Below are positions 1 through 10,321 of a stretch of 64,000 nt of DNA, piece after piece. Origin of the DNA: Macrocystis pyrifera (lineage: Eukaryota > Sar > Phaeophyceae > Laminariales > Laminariaceae); the NCBI GenBank assembly GCA_031763025.1, contig JASSKH010000002.1, positions 15,910,968 through 15,974,967 of the forward strand, read 5' to 3'. Each line of letters begins with the position of its first letter. Position 1 is the first letter of the stretch. The notes under the pieces are model-generated. The model ran no database searches. It worked only from the letters and a program-made list of their open reading frames with translations, and had not been told where the DNA came from. A program made the translations under genes and the position numbers.

Positions 1-47
1 AAGTTATGACTTATTTACAAGCAAAAAACAACGTAAAAACAGACTAG

Positions 48-985
48 ACTTTTCGAGCTTGCACCAATCAGAGCAGAGCTATGACTTACCGTATGACTTG
101 CAAAATGGCCGTGATTGGCCAACAGTGCCGTTACAACTGCTGCTGAGCACATATATCGTATTGAGATTGCTACGAGTACAACAAGCAGGCTGTTGTACAT
201 CGCTGCGGCCATGCCGCCCAGCAGCAGCAGCAGCAGGCAAAACCATGCGCGTGAGGTGGCACATCCGCAGTATACTCTATGGATGGCTTGTATCGGGGCC
301 TGCGATATGCATACCGGAGGATGCATAGGTAGAGTTTGGGGTGCGGGCGCATGTATGTATCCCGACTCCCGACCACACCCACCACGACGACCAACAACAA
401 CCGCCACCTGCTGTTGCCCAGCGGCATAGTAACAAGCCAAACCAGCGCGTGAAGTGCACACCCGCGGTGTATTCTTGGCTACTGTACCTATAGTTGCAAG
501 TGTTGGAGCCTACGACGCGTCATCGAGGATAGATAGGCAGAGCTTGGTGTGCGGGGGCATGTGTGTATCCCGACTCCCGAACACGCCCACCGATCAACAA
601 CCAACTAACTGCCACCAGGCAAAACTGCGTGAGGTGACACATCCAGGGTGTACTCTTGGCGACTGTACCTGTAGTAGTTGCAAGTGTCGGAGCCTACGAT
701 GCATCATCGAGGATAAATAGGAAGAGCTTGGGGTGCGGGCATATGTATGTATCTACGTACCCATGTATGTATCCTGACTCCCGACCACGCCCACCACAAC
801 GATCAACGATCAACTGCCACCAGACAAAACTACTCATCCTCCAGCGGCAGCAGGCGCCCAGCAGCACACCAGCAGCAGGCAAAATCATGCGCGCACGATG
901 GCATATGCGGGGTGTAATTTATTACTAGTTGCATGTATCGGAGCCTACGATGCAGCACCGAGGACGGATAGTAGGCAGAGCTGGG
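48..985. repeat. Left copy of a long direct repeat made of four ~190-bp units
   Basis: Four degenerate tandem units each run through 'gcgtgaggtggcacatcc', a 'ggagcctacgat' segment, 'gagcttggggtgcgggc', 'cccgactcccgaccac' and 'caactgccaccag'. A leader containing 'ggccaacagtgccgttaca' precedes them. The whole block recurs collinearly and in the same direction at about 60,401-61,358. No convincing coding frame is conserved between units; open frames here change from unit to unit. Confidence 0.85.
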
Positions 986-1720
986 GGCGCGGGCGCGTGT
1001 ACAGCATGAATGACATCCCGACTCCAAACCACACCGACCACAACGATCAACAACTGCCACCAGAAAAAAAAAACTGCTGTACTCCTCTGCCGTTGTTCTG
1101 AGTAGCAGTGCAATTCTCACAGCCAATCGAGAGGACGGCAGTACGCATGTGCCTGCTGTCGCCACCGTTTGCCTGCGCCACCACCACACACCGCCGTCTC
1201 TGCTGTTGTTCGAGCTGCGCGGTTGGTATTTTGGATCCACAAGCTCGTCATAATTTCATTGACGTATATAGTGGACCCAAAAGCTGCGTCACAGTAGTAG
1301 CAGGGTGTCCCCTGCAACCACTTGAGAGCACAGCAGTAGCAGTAGCAGTATACTTCCTGCGGTCGTCCTTTGCCTCCACACCATACACCCCCCCTATATC
1401 TTGCTGTGCAAACGTTGCTCGACCGGCATTGAGGCGGACGAAAATCGACTGAAACGCCTCAAAATCGTTGGACGACAGACAACCTACCCTTCTAACACCC
1501 TACACAGCTGGTCGAAACAAGGCTGCAGTGATACTGACTTCTCGATACCTGCAACCTACGCTACCCACTTCTTACAGTGACAAAACCAATTTTTATAGTA
1601 CCAAAACCACAAGAAAAAGCGGAAATTCTATGGCACGAATATGTGCTTCCTACGTACTTTTCTTGATACTTAAATTATTATTAGAACGATAACGGCCCAC
1701 GTCAACAACGGTGTTGCCGC
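986..1720. other. No gene seen
   Basis: Apart from CAG/GCA-rich patches around 1,330-1,350, nothing here shows a conserved domain, splice-bounded exon or repeat. The open frames are short and compositionally biased. Confidence 0.4.
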
Positions 1721-2173
1721 TTAGCGGCCGGGGTCTCGATCGGACATCTCTGTATCACACTTCGACTTGATGATCAACTCCACCCCAACAGCTGATGGCC
1801 AGGTGACGTCGTGGAACGGCATGCTCGTATCATGTACACTCGGACGGCTCTCGGATTCAACTGGCACTACACTACCGATTGCCATGTCGAGGACCATGGC
1901 CATATCGAGATAACCGCATCCCAATGTGCACGATGGCGAGATCCCGCACCAGTCTTGATTCCGCACGGACCACCCCAGTCACTCCAGGATGCAGTCAATA
2001 CCTTGTTCCTGACCGAGGCCGCCTCCGACTTCTCATTTCCTGGACCTGCTCCGTGCTCCCCCTGCGACGAGAAGCTGCGCCCGGCACATCAGCACATCCA
2101 TATGGTCGATTCTTTCTTGGAGTGCGGACAACGCCCCAGATCGCGTTTTCTTCGCGTCTGCACGTGCAGACAT
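1721..2173 (-). pseudogene. Degenerate coding-like segments, unknown product
   Basis: Two minus-strand frames look protein-like but are separated by stops and a frame change. The first begins at an ATG at 2,173 and runs 46 codons to 2,033; it is alanine-, arginine- and leucine-rich with a helix-like middle (..ALSALQERIDHMDVLM..). The second covers 1,966-1,721 and ends ..CDTEMSDRDPGR. GC content is higher than in the flanks. I do not recognise a family. A decayed gag-type polyprotein or broken host exons are both possible. No intact gene can be assigned. Confidence 0.25.
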
Positions 2174-2229
2174 CTACGAGGACGCCGGAGAGCCGCCAGC
2201 ACCGTCACCCATTTTGATGATAGGCGTTG

Positions 2230-3570
2230 AGTACTGCCTCGTAGCTGTCATCTACTCCATTCCGAACCATTTCGTGACCCATTTTCGTTCGAGAGGGCGG
2301 TGGTTGAAGTACGATTGTATACTCGGGGGGAGTACCACGTCTTGCGACGATTTCGACTATGACTGGTATCATGGTTTCCGCATATGTATGTCTACCTTTG
2401 AAAGTCTATGACCTTGCCTGTTCCCCAGGCACAAACGACACCATACCGTAGCGCTAGCTACCATGAGCGCGCAAGCCAAGAACGCGCGGAGATAATCGAG
2501 GCGACTGGACAAGGACCCATCATGCCTCCGCCTTGCCGAAGTCCTGGCCACTACGACGTGGGGGGCGCAGCTGTGCCTTGCCGACTCGACTCCGACGTAC
2601 CGCCGCCTTGAGCGTCTCACGTGTTCTTCACATGTGTGTTGAAACATTTTGATTTTTTGTGTGATATTGCTTCTCGATTCGGACTGCCTGCCTTCTTGTT
2701 TCCGTCTTTTTGCTAGAACGCATTTTGCAGAAATGTTGCACGGCGCGTCCAGCCTTTCGACTTCTGCGCAGCTACATTTTTGTTAACTGTTCGGTCGACA
2801 GAGTGTTGTTTACGGGGTGCATGTACGTAACGATGATTGGCGAAAAGTCTACTTGTATGCCTTTTGTCATCTTGGACTTCACTGCGGCGTTTTATTTGGT
2901 ATGCCTGTGTTCGCGACACGTCGAGGTCATCGCAATCTGCGCGATGCGACTGTGAAGTTATGCTTTGGTTGTTTGCTTCGAAATAGCGGCAACTGCAGCA
3001 TCTTCAAACAAGTAATATTCTACGTGGCAAATATCGACGTCGCGAGCGAATTTTCATACCTCCGTCCAACCTTTTTTTATTCTATGGTATCACCTAGGGA
3101 ACAGCAGGGCAACCCTTGCCCCGCCCTACAATTTGTATTAACTTGGAATATTAGGCATTCAAGAGGTAACGGCGCGAGGCAATCAACGAGCTGTTTTCAT
3201 TCGAAGTGCGTACCGCTAGAAGAACGACACAGATAACGGCAGGCCGCATCGACGTGTTTTCGAGAAAACAGCACTAATGCCCTGACTAAATTGTCAACTG
3301 CTGCTGTGTCTACTCGTATTAATAGTATTACCCTCTCACCTGCGGGTTATTTTTATCACGTGTACGCGTTCGAAAGCCACTTCGGGCACCGAAGTTTTAC
3401 CCATCCCACAGGCCCATCATCCACTCGCCACGTAGTTCTGCGGGACTGCGGGTCCCGCGCTAGAACACACCTGCAGAAAACGTGCGAAGCCGACCATCGT
3501 ACGCCAGATGCATGGCGCACACACGCGGCCCAAAAATACCTTCCCGTCACAAGGCGGCGTCCCGTTACAA
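2230..3570. other. No gene seen
   Basis: Only short open frames in all six frames, with no recognisable motifs, no good exon and no internal repeats of note. Confidence 0.4.
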
Positions 3571-3589
3571 GGCGGCGGTGGAGCAGCAC

Positions 3590-3925
3590 AGCAAGTTGAT
3601 TGTTTTGCACGTCAGTCAACTGCCACAGATATGTAAAGCAGGCGCACAACAACAACGACTACAACCTCGTACTGCTTCTAATGCTACTTGCGCTGCCGCC
3701 GCCGTTGCTGCCGCTGTCATAGCGTTGTCGACCTTTGAGGCGATGAAGGTACGTCAAGTACTCACACGGCGAGTAGTACACGGTACCGTACAAGCGGAGA
3801 GAGGAATAACGCGACAAATTGTTTGTTCTCACGTCAGTGATGCGCAACAGATATGCAGATCAGGAGCACAACAGCAGCAATTGCTACTACGACTACTACT
3901 TCTGTCCTACTACATCTATGTCTAC

Positions 3926-3965
<40 letters not shown>

Positions 3966-4185
3966 CGCAAGCTGTCGAGCTTTCACGCGATGAAGCGAGC
4001 ATACACCGTACCGTACATGGCCGGCAGAGAGCGCAACAAGTTGCTAGTTTTACACGTAAGTCAAGCGCACCAGAGAAGTGGAGCAAGCGCACAACATCAA
4101 CACCACCACCAACCATTACTACTGTTGCTGCTGCTGCTGTAGTGGCTTTGTCGAGCTTCGCTGAAGGTGATGCAGGCGCCAACTA
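3590..4185. repeat. Three tandem ~221-bp units containing a (CTG)12 tract
   Basis: The anchor 'cacgt(c/a)agt' occurs at about 3,609, 3,829 and 4,052. Each copy is followed by 'ggcgcacaacaacaac'-type sequence and then 'gtcgagcttt..gcgatgaag'. The middle unit contains an uninterrupted CTG run at 3,927-3,964. The homopolymeric Ala, Gln and Cys frames across the CTG run are by-products of the triplet repeat. Confidence 0.8.
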
Positions 4186-4189
4186 GTAC

Positions 4190-5690
4190 CATGGTACAGC
4201 GGTAAATAAATGATGACATGCAATGTACCTGCTACCTGCTGCTGCTTGATGCTGTCTCCAGCCCGGTCCTATAGGAGCGTGTAGAGGGCATAACTGCACC
4301 GTCGTGCTACCATCCACAGCTGAATATGGGGAGATGTATAGAAACCAGGGTAGCATCCTCTCTCATGGCCCTGGCTGTGCAAGGCACAGCAGTAAGTAGT
4401 GTCGGTGTCGGCGCGGTCCCGAAGGCAAGTCTAAAATAACACGGGGCAGTTGACGCCAGCTATCTTCCAATCAAAGGGCTGAAATAACGCGAACGACGGG
4501 TCCATCTTCCAACAAAACCGCTGTATTAACGGGAACCCCGGGAACCACGTGAAATCACGTCGCATACAAACTAAAAGAAGAAAAACACAGCTCGCAGCTC
4601 GCACACCCGCAGTCATGCGACGATTGACCTTAGATCTCAACATATAATATACCCACGGTCAACGAGCTTGGTACCGGGTAAGGCCAATGAGTGTAAATTA
4701 TGGCCTGGGAGGTACAATTGGAATCCGTGGTCTTAGGGGCGAGAGGTTGGCCACGGCGTCCTATGCTCTTCGTCAAAGCTTTCAAAAAGTTCTGTTTAGC
4801 GCCAACTTAGAGGAGTCGAGAGTTTTTTTGTTGTCTGTTTTCTACACACCAGCTGCCAAATATGTTTTTAGTAGACGCCTGGCCCACCCACGCCACATGT
4901 CACCGACCGAGGTGTGAGAACTGTAATACTAGTGTGGGTCGGAGCCTCTAACCAGCGCGCTTCATTCAGAGTTCGTGACGTAATCGTTGGGTTTGTTGAT
5001 CGATGCCAAACCTGAAAAATGGGCCGCACGCCCATGGTCTTACCTGGAGCCGGTAATTATATTAAATTAGCGCGAAGCGCCAAAAACGAGGGAGCAAAGC
5101 GACCAAAGATTTTTTTCGCCGTTTTTTTTTTTCGTGTAACGGTGGGTACAGGCTTTGTCTGTCTGTAACTAAAAGGTTGTGTTTTTGTAATACTGATTGC
5201 GAGAGCTGCACTTGACCGATTTCCACACACTCGACATCTACAGAAGCGGACGATCGTAGACTAACGCGTGGAACTTGTTTCGCTGCTCAAAACGTCTCGA
5301 GTTGGTCACTGTCGGAGTGCTGCTATGGTCTTGGTGATGTTTCGGGGGCGGGACTATTACGTTTGAAGTTTGACTTCATTTTCTGTGAACGCACACGGCC
5401 TACGGCATGTAACAGACAAACTCGCTTTCTCTATCTATTTGCTGGTACTGGCCGACAAGACGAGTACTACAGCTTTTGGGTCTGTTTACACTTGTCCACA
5501 ACACAGATGCCGGGTACGTTTACCTTGATGTTCTCCATCTATTAGATACACTTCTTTCTTCTCGCCTTTCATCTGGATGTTTTCAATAGGTCAGACGATG
5601 TTTTTGTGCAGCGACCGGTTCAGTTTGCCTATGATAATTCCACGAGCACTTACTTACCGTGAGTAAGCAGCTAGCCTGGCCGGGTGAAGT
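4190..5690. other. No gene seen; one short duplication
   Basis: A degenerate ~45-bp duplication lies at about 4,458-4,540 ('atcttccaatcaaagggctg' versus 'atcttccaacaaaaccgctg'). The rest has only short unsupported open frames and a T/A-rich patch near 5,100-5,135. Confidence 0.4.
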
Positions 5691-5699
5691 CAATAACTA

Positions 5700-5912
5700 T
5701 TAAGTACGTGCAGGTGGAAGAACGTGCCCATGGGAAGTCATCACCGGGTTTGCAGGTGTGCGCGTCGTATCTTCTCTTGCACCTAAATCGAGTAATTTCT
5801 CAAACAAAAACGTACTTCCATTACGCTCGTGAGTCCTCGTTGGGGGCAACACGCAAAAACAGTCTTCGTCGCTCACTGCTCCCACAGCCCCCGAAACAAA
5901 TAAACCCAACAA
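5700..5912 (-). CDS. Candidate terminal exon, unknown product
   Basis: A minus-strand frame of about 70 codons ends in a TAA immediately followed by TAG. It reads as mixed hydrophobic then polar sequence (..FLFEKLLDLGAREDTTRT..) and lacks the triplet bias of nearby spurious frames. It could be the last exon of a gene extending toward 6.5 kb, but I found no splice-phase chain to prove that. No family recognised. Confidence 0.2.
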   Translation of the reverse strand: MLGLFVSGAVGAVSDEDCFCVLPPTRTHERNGSTFLFEKLLDLGAREDTTRTPANPVMTSHGHVLPPART

Positions 5913-6544
5913 GTTCTTCGCGTATATCTCAAACGCATTCCGCTCTCAGAAGCTGTGCACCGCCCGTAACCGTCGGATGTAGTTTGCAAGGACAGCATCT
6001 ACATTTCTTGCGGAATAATCAAGACACGTGAACCATACATTGATTAACAGGATGCCCAACACAAGAGTACAACCATCCTCGTAATATCAACGGAGTAAAA
6101 ACGTCGCCTACAAGCGGTGGCAGAATCTATCCCTGAAGCATTTTGAGACAGTGCACATGGTGCTCGCATCGTGCGCTACAAGGTTTAATCTGAACAATAA
6201 CATTCGGGCCGCCCGCACTCTACGTGCGCCATCATCGTGGGCTAGAATTGCAGCCCGCCTGACACATTTCGTCTCGGGCGTATAAACTCGCACTCCCCAC
6301 TGAATTTCCAATTTTCGTTCGTCTCCTTCGGATGCTTCAAAGTCCCGGGAAAGCTCGTCGGGTGTACAACACTTGATACGCCTTCCACCTTCGTGCTGCT
6401 GCCAAAAGTGATTATGATCGTCTTTCTATGCTCCTACCACCATCTAATACCCCCCGGCAAACTCGCGAAAATCTGGATGGCATTGTCGACAGCACAGCTA
6501 CCCTCTGCACCCCCCTGATCTCGGGCAGTTTGATGTTTTGTATA

Positions 6545-6757
6545 CTATCTGCTCAAACTGAAGGTCATCAGCGATTCAAGCAACGCCTTTGCCACGAGTG
6601 GTACTTGCGGGGCCTCCACTACCGACGAAAGCGCGGCAGTTGGTCTTGATGGGTGTACCTTTAGCGCAAACAGCTCTTGGCGGTTCCCTGGTGTTAATGT
6701 AACCATGATGCCTGCGTTACCACCCGTGAGAAGTCGAACGTGGGAAGGACGTGTCAT
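6545..6757 (-). CDS. Short ORF with a protein-kinase-like N-lobe fragment
   Basis: A 70-codon frame begins at a true ATG at 6,757. Residues 9-34 contain LLTGGNAGIMV followed by 12 residues and FALKV. That spacing resembles the glycine-rich loop (LxGxxxGxxV) and the VAIK-type lysine of protein kinases, followed by a helix-like stretch where helix C would be. No HRD or DFG motif follows in frame or in the next kilobase on this strand, so at most this is a kinase fragment or one exon. A candidate donor (AAG|GTACAC) lies right after the lysine. The resemblance may be chance; the product is unknown. Confidence 0.2.
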   Translation of the reverse strand: MTRPSHVRLLTGGNAGIMVTLTPGNRQELFALKVHPSRPTAALSSVVEAPQVPLVAKALLESLMTFSLSR

Positions 6758-6858
6758 TTAGCCCAAATGCCGCAAGAAAATTACTGGAATTGTACAGGCC
6801 CTCACTCGAGCATCCGAAACTTTAAAACACGAAAACGGGCTGGGTTTCACTTGCTGTT

Positions 6859-7822
6859 TTAACAGTACGCCTCGAGGTGGCCGGCCTTGTTGCTCAAACT
6901 GGGGACAACGACGTTCTGTACCGCTTCCATGTCCGTGACGACATCGTTCTCCTTCAGTTTCGCACCAGTGCAGCTATCCTCTGGCACGTGTGAACATAGC
7001 GACACCCGTCCCGTTCCTTTATGTCTACATCGTCTTGGCGCCCGCCCTACTGGCGGAGGGGCTGTTCCACCACTGCGAGGGTTTATGGCAAAGGGTCGCC
7101 TCCCCGAAATCGTCAGCACGGAATTTTGAAAAATAGCTTTTCGCCTATCCTAAAACACGCAAACTACTGCCGGGTGCCGTGGCAAAGTAGAATACTGAAT
7201 TGCATGGAAACCTCTAGGCGCATGCACACTCCGGCCGACCGCGGTGGCTGGGGAAACAAGAGCCACGGTACATTTAACACGGCACGCAGTATAACAGAAA
7301 CTACACCCACATCGATGGTACTGCTGAAGCATAAACGACACGACCTGTCGTACCCTACCTACTGCTTTGGCACTGCACGAAAAGGCACAACGGTAGGCTT
7401 GTAGCTCACAGAGGTGGTGTGCAGCGTCAGTCACCACGCACAACTAGGTAGAAGTTGGGGTAAAACCAAACGGCTAATTTACCCTCAAAGCTTGATACAA
7501 AGGGCGCAAAAACGGCGACGAAAAGAAGGACCGGTGACTACTACTTAGTCCCAGTGCTGCTCACCTGAATCGAGATTTCCTCCCTACCCTCTTCATGGAA
7601 AACGCCAGCGTTCGCGTTAACACCAATGGGCCCTTGCTCTCCGTCGCCGGATTCACCCATCGTGCACGCCCCCCCCCCCCCCCCTCCCCCCACCTCCACA
7701 CCTGCGACGACTAGTGTGGGTTCAGCGCTGAGAGCTACGGCACCGTGGAGTGTTTCACCCAGGAAGTGAATCCGGCGGCGAGGCGAGTTCCTTCTGCCCC
7801 ATCTCCGCCGCACGTGGCTCAC
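6859..7822 (-). CDS. Probable spliced minus-strand gene (partial model), unknown product
   Basis: Three coding-like segments are bounded by good splice signals. (1) About 7,810-7,565 ends ..REEISIQ at CAG|GTGAGC and includes a glycine run from a C16 homopolymer at 7,669-7,684. (2) From 7,443, after the acceptor ttctacctag, it begins LCVVTDAAHHLCELQ; its donor is unsettled (candidates lie near 7,370-7,350). (3) 7,149-6,859 follows the acceptor gtgttttag, encodes about 96 residues and ends ..NKAGHLEAYC with TAA. Segments 1 and 2 join in phase 0, and segment 3 is open in phase 0. The first exon was not found. The protein is Gly/Pro/Arg-rich early and acidic near its C-terminus; no family recognised. 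The homopolymer inside an exon is odd and could be a sequencing weak point. Confidence 0.4.
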
Positions 7823-8051
7823 TCGTCACGCCGGGCAGGTGTAGTGTCCTTTCCTGTCCGGCAAGACGAGCACCTTCGCAGTTGGGGTTTTCACCACGGC
7901 GTGCGGTTCCGGACTTGGGTCTTGCCATGGGGTTGAGCGTACAACCCTCACCACCCTCACCTGGCCGGCCTGTCCTTGCGCCGACTCTCATGGACGACTA
8001 TTGCTTACTACTGGTTGGTTGGTAGTCTTCCGTCAGCGAATTGACTCCCTC

Positions 8052-8121
8052 AGCAAGCAACGCCTGTGTTGTTCCTCCGAAAAAAACATCCCACAGCAAG
8101 CAACGCCTGTGTTGTTCCTCC
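8052..8121. repeat. 27-bp direct repeat pair
   Basis: 'agcaagcaacgcctgtgttg' followed by ttcctcc occurs at 8,052 and again at 8,095, 43 bp apart, identical by eye. Not a known site. Confidence 0.7.
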
Positions 8122-8399
8122 TGCTCTCTCTCTGCCGTCGCCGCCGCTGCAAGAGCATCGCTTTCGGCTGCGTGCAAAACAATCGCACGACCAACATAAC
8201 GTATATGTTGCAAGTACGCGACACCACTTTAGCGTATCTTATTTTCTTATTTCGACTCATGCTCTATTTCTTTTCATGTGAGACGGGGTGTGTCCTACTC
8301 AACTTCCAGTATAAATAATGCCACATCTTTATCTTTGTCAAAAACTCGAGCCTGAAGCTATAAACTTCTGTCGCGTACTGTAGTTGTTTTTCCTGGAAT

Positions 8400-8645
8400 G
8401 CGACTCGCCGAACGCGTCACGGTGCTTCGCGCTTGGCGCAAGCAATGTCTACCTGGTCAGTGAAAACCCGAGATGCTCCGTCCCGACAGTATAGAGATGC
8501 GAGGGATTATGTTCATGCGACTGCGGCCATCCATGGCATGAGTACACCCCCTCGTTATGATATGTTCCGTTTGAAAATGATGCGTGGTCAATGGTCAAAT
8601 GACTAAGGCAAACAACCAATGAGTACGCCCCCCCCCTATGATACA
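8400..8645 (+). mobile_element. Truncated copy of SINE-like family S, oligo-C 3' end
   Basis: This shares 'cttcgcgcttgg.gcaagcaa', 'cctggtc.gtgaaaacccg' and 'ggatgcgagggt.tatg' with the copies at 13,768-14,048 and 55,138-55,420. It starts internally, lacking roughly the first 115 bp. It ends with a C-rich 'gagtacaccccct' and, after a further ~100 bp, a second 'gagtacgccccccccc'. No target duplication is visible. Confidence 0.6.
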
Positions 8646-8659
8646 CTACAAGCAGTGCA

Positions 8660-10320
8660 ATAAGGCCAGCTCAGTACAATCAACATGTCGATCTCGCAGG
8701 CTGAGAACAACGGGATGCCGTGCAGCACCTGGTCTCGTAGTAATGAGCACGGTTTGTCGTGCGGGCCGAGGACGACGATAACGACGGAATAACGGCGTAA
8801 GGTGCAGCGCGACAGGAAGACACATGTCTGCTATCTTTGCTATTTAAAACTATTTGTTTTGGTCGCCAGGCTACCTAGCTTCAGTGAAATACTATTGGCT
8901 GCTCGAACAGACGTGCTGGACGCTGGGCGCCATTCCGTGTATGACCCCTTGCTCTAAGCCTGTTCATTGTACCCGGCGTACTGGATAATTTGTGTAACGA
9001 CGAGGAATATTTGAAATACGCGCCCCGAGGACAACGACCACGCCAACAAGATGCCGTGCAGTGGGGAAGCGAAGGGGAAAGCAGCGTAGACACTTCACGG
9101 GCGTGAAATGCACGAGGAATAAGGATGACGCCAGTTTTATCTACGTATTCCTCCGCATCGATTAATGAATTAAATATCATCAAATGTGCTATTCGTATGT
9201 AGGAGGCCCCGGTTTTACCGAACGCTCCCTGCATTATACCAGTTTTATATGGCCAAACGAGGCCTTGACGTGCAGAAAAACATCGCCCTCCTACTACTCG
9301 TAGCATCTTTGTATAAATTGTCTCGTACAATCAACATGTTGATCGAGCGTACAGGCTAAAGACAACGGGCACGCATCTGTTAGGGCATTGAAGGGGAGAA
9401 ACTCGATGGGCGCCGATAATTCAAGATCAGTGGTGGCGATGATGCCCACAAAGAGTCGAACATCGGCAGTTCAGGTGTGGAGGCATCGTCAATTTGGAGC
9501 GCACACGTTTCCTACTGGGGAGGCTCTTCGACTCGGAGGCTATGCCTGATATGTTTGGTTTGCGTTTGTATGTTCGCATGTGTGTATCCGGTGCGTAATT
9601 CGCTCTAGTATTTGTTAGACACCTGGCCCATGGGGTTGTGTGGAGGGCCTAGCTTACAATATTCCTCAAAGGCGCTTGTTCGGTGATGTACATAGTCCAT
9701 CAAGCGACTAGTCTCATGAAATATTGGTGCTGCAGTAGGGCAGTTACCTCCTTTTTGTCAGGTTCTTCACCCATAACGTGATAAACTGTTCCTCCATACC
9801 GGTGAGGCAAATAGTCAAACGACTAAAATTGTGAAGCACGAATGATGTCATTCCGACGACTTTCATTGTTTACGTCCCCGGTTGAGGAGCCCCGCCAGCC
9901 ATAAATGTTTGGGCCGAAGCGTATCCCCGACCTACCATGGGTCGGCACATTCTAGTTATTCTACAGTGGGGGGGGTGGGAACGTCGTTTTGCTCGGGCTA
10001 CTACCACGAGCAGCTCCATACCTCTCACTGCCTGAAACGCGTTTTGACTAAACGTGTGTGCGCAACTCTGGTACTAATCCCCATGAGCTACTGCATAGAC
10101 ATATAAAAAAGCGTCGCTGTACATAACCAATATAGGTACTAAGTTGTTGAGCACTTCCTCAGCTGAGGAGCCCCGTGAGTAACATTTTGTTCTGAATGCT
10201 TTATGCCCGATCTCCTGCCGTTCACCAGCAGGCTAGCTTTCGTAGCAACAGCAGCGACAGCAGCAGGCTTTGACAGCGTGCAATATTTTAAGTTTTGCTC
10301 TGCATGCGGATGTCGTGATG
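8660..10320. other. No gene seen
   Basis: Six-frame reading gives only short frames without motifs. The minus-strand 149-codon frame at 8,881-9,330 has no recognisable domain and no supporting splice or repeat evidence. Confidence 0.35.
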
Positions 10321-10321
10321 C

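Noticed and set aside
3819-4182. Poly-Ala, poly-Cys and poly-Gln peptides around the CTG tract
   Set aside because: All come from reading one triplet repeat in different frames.
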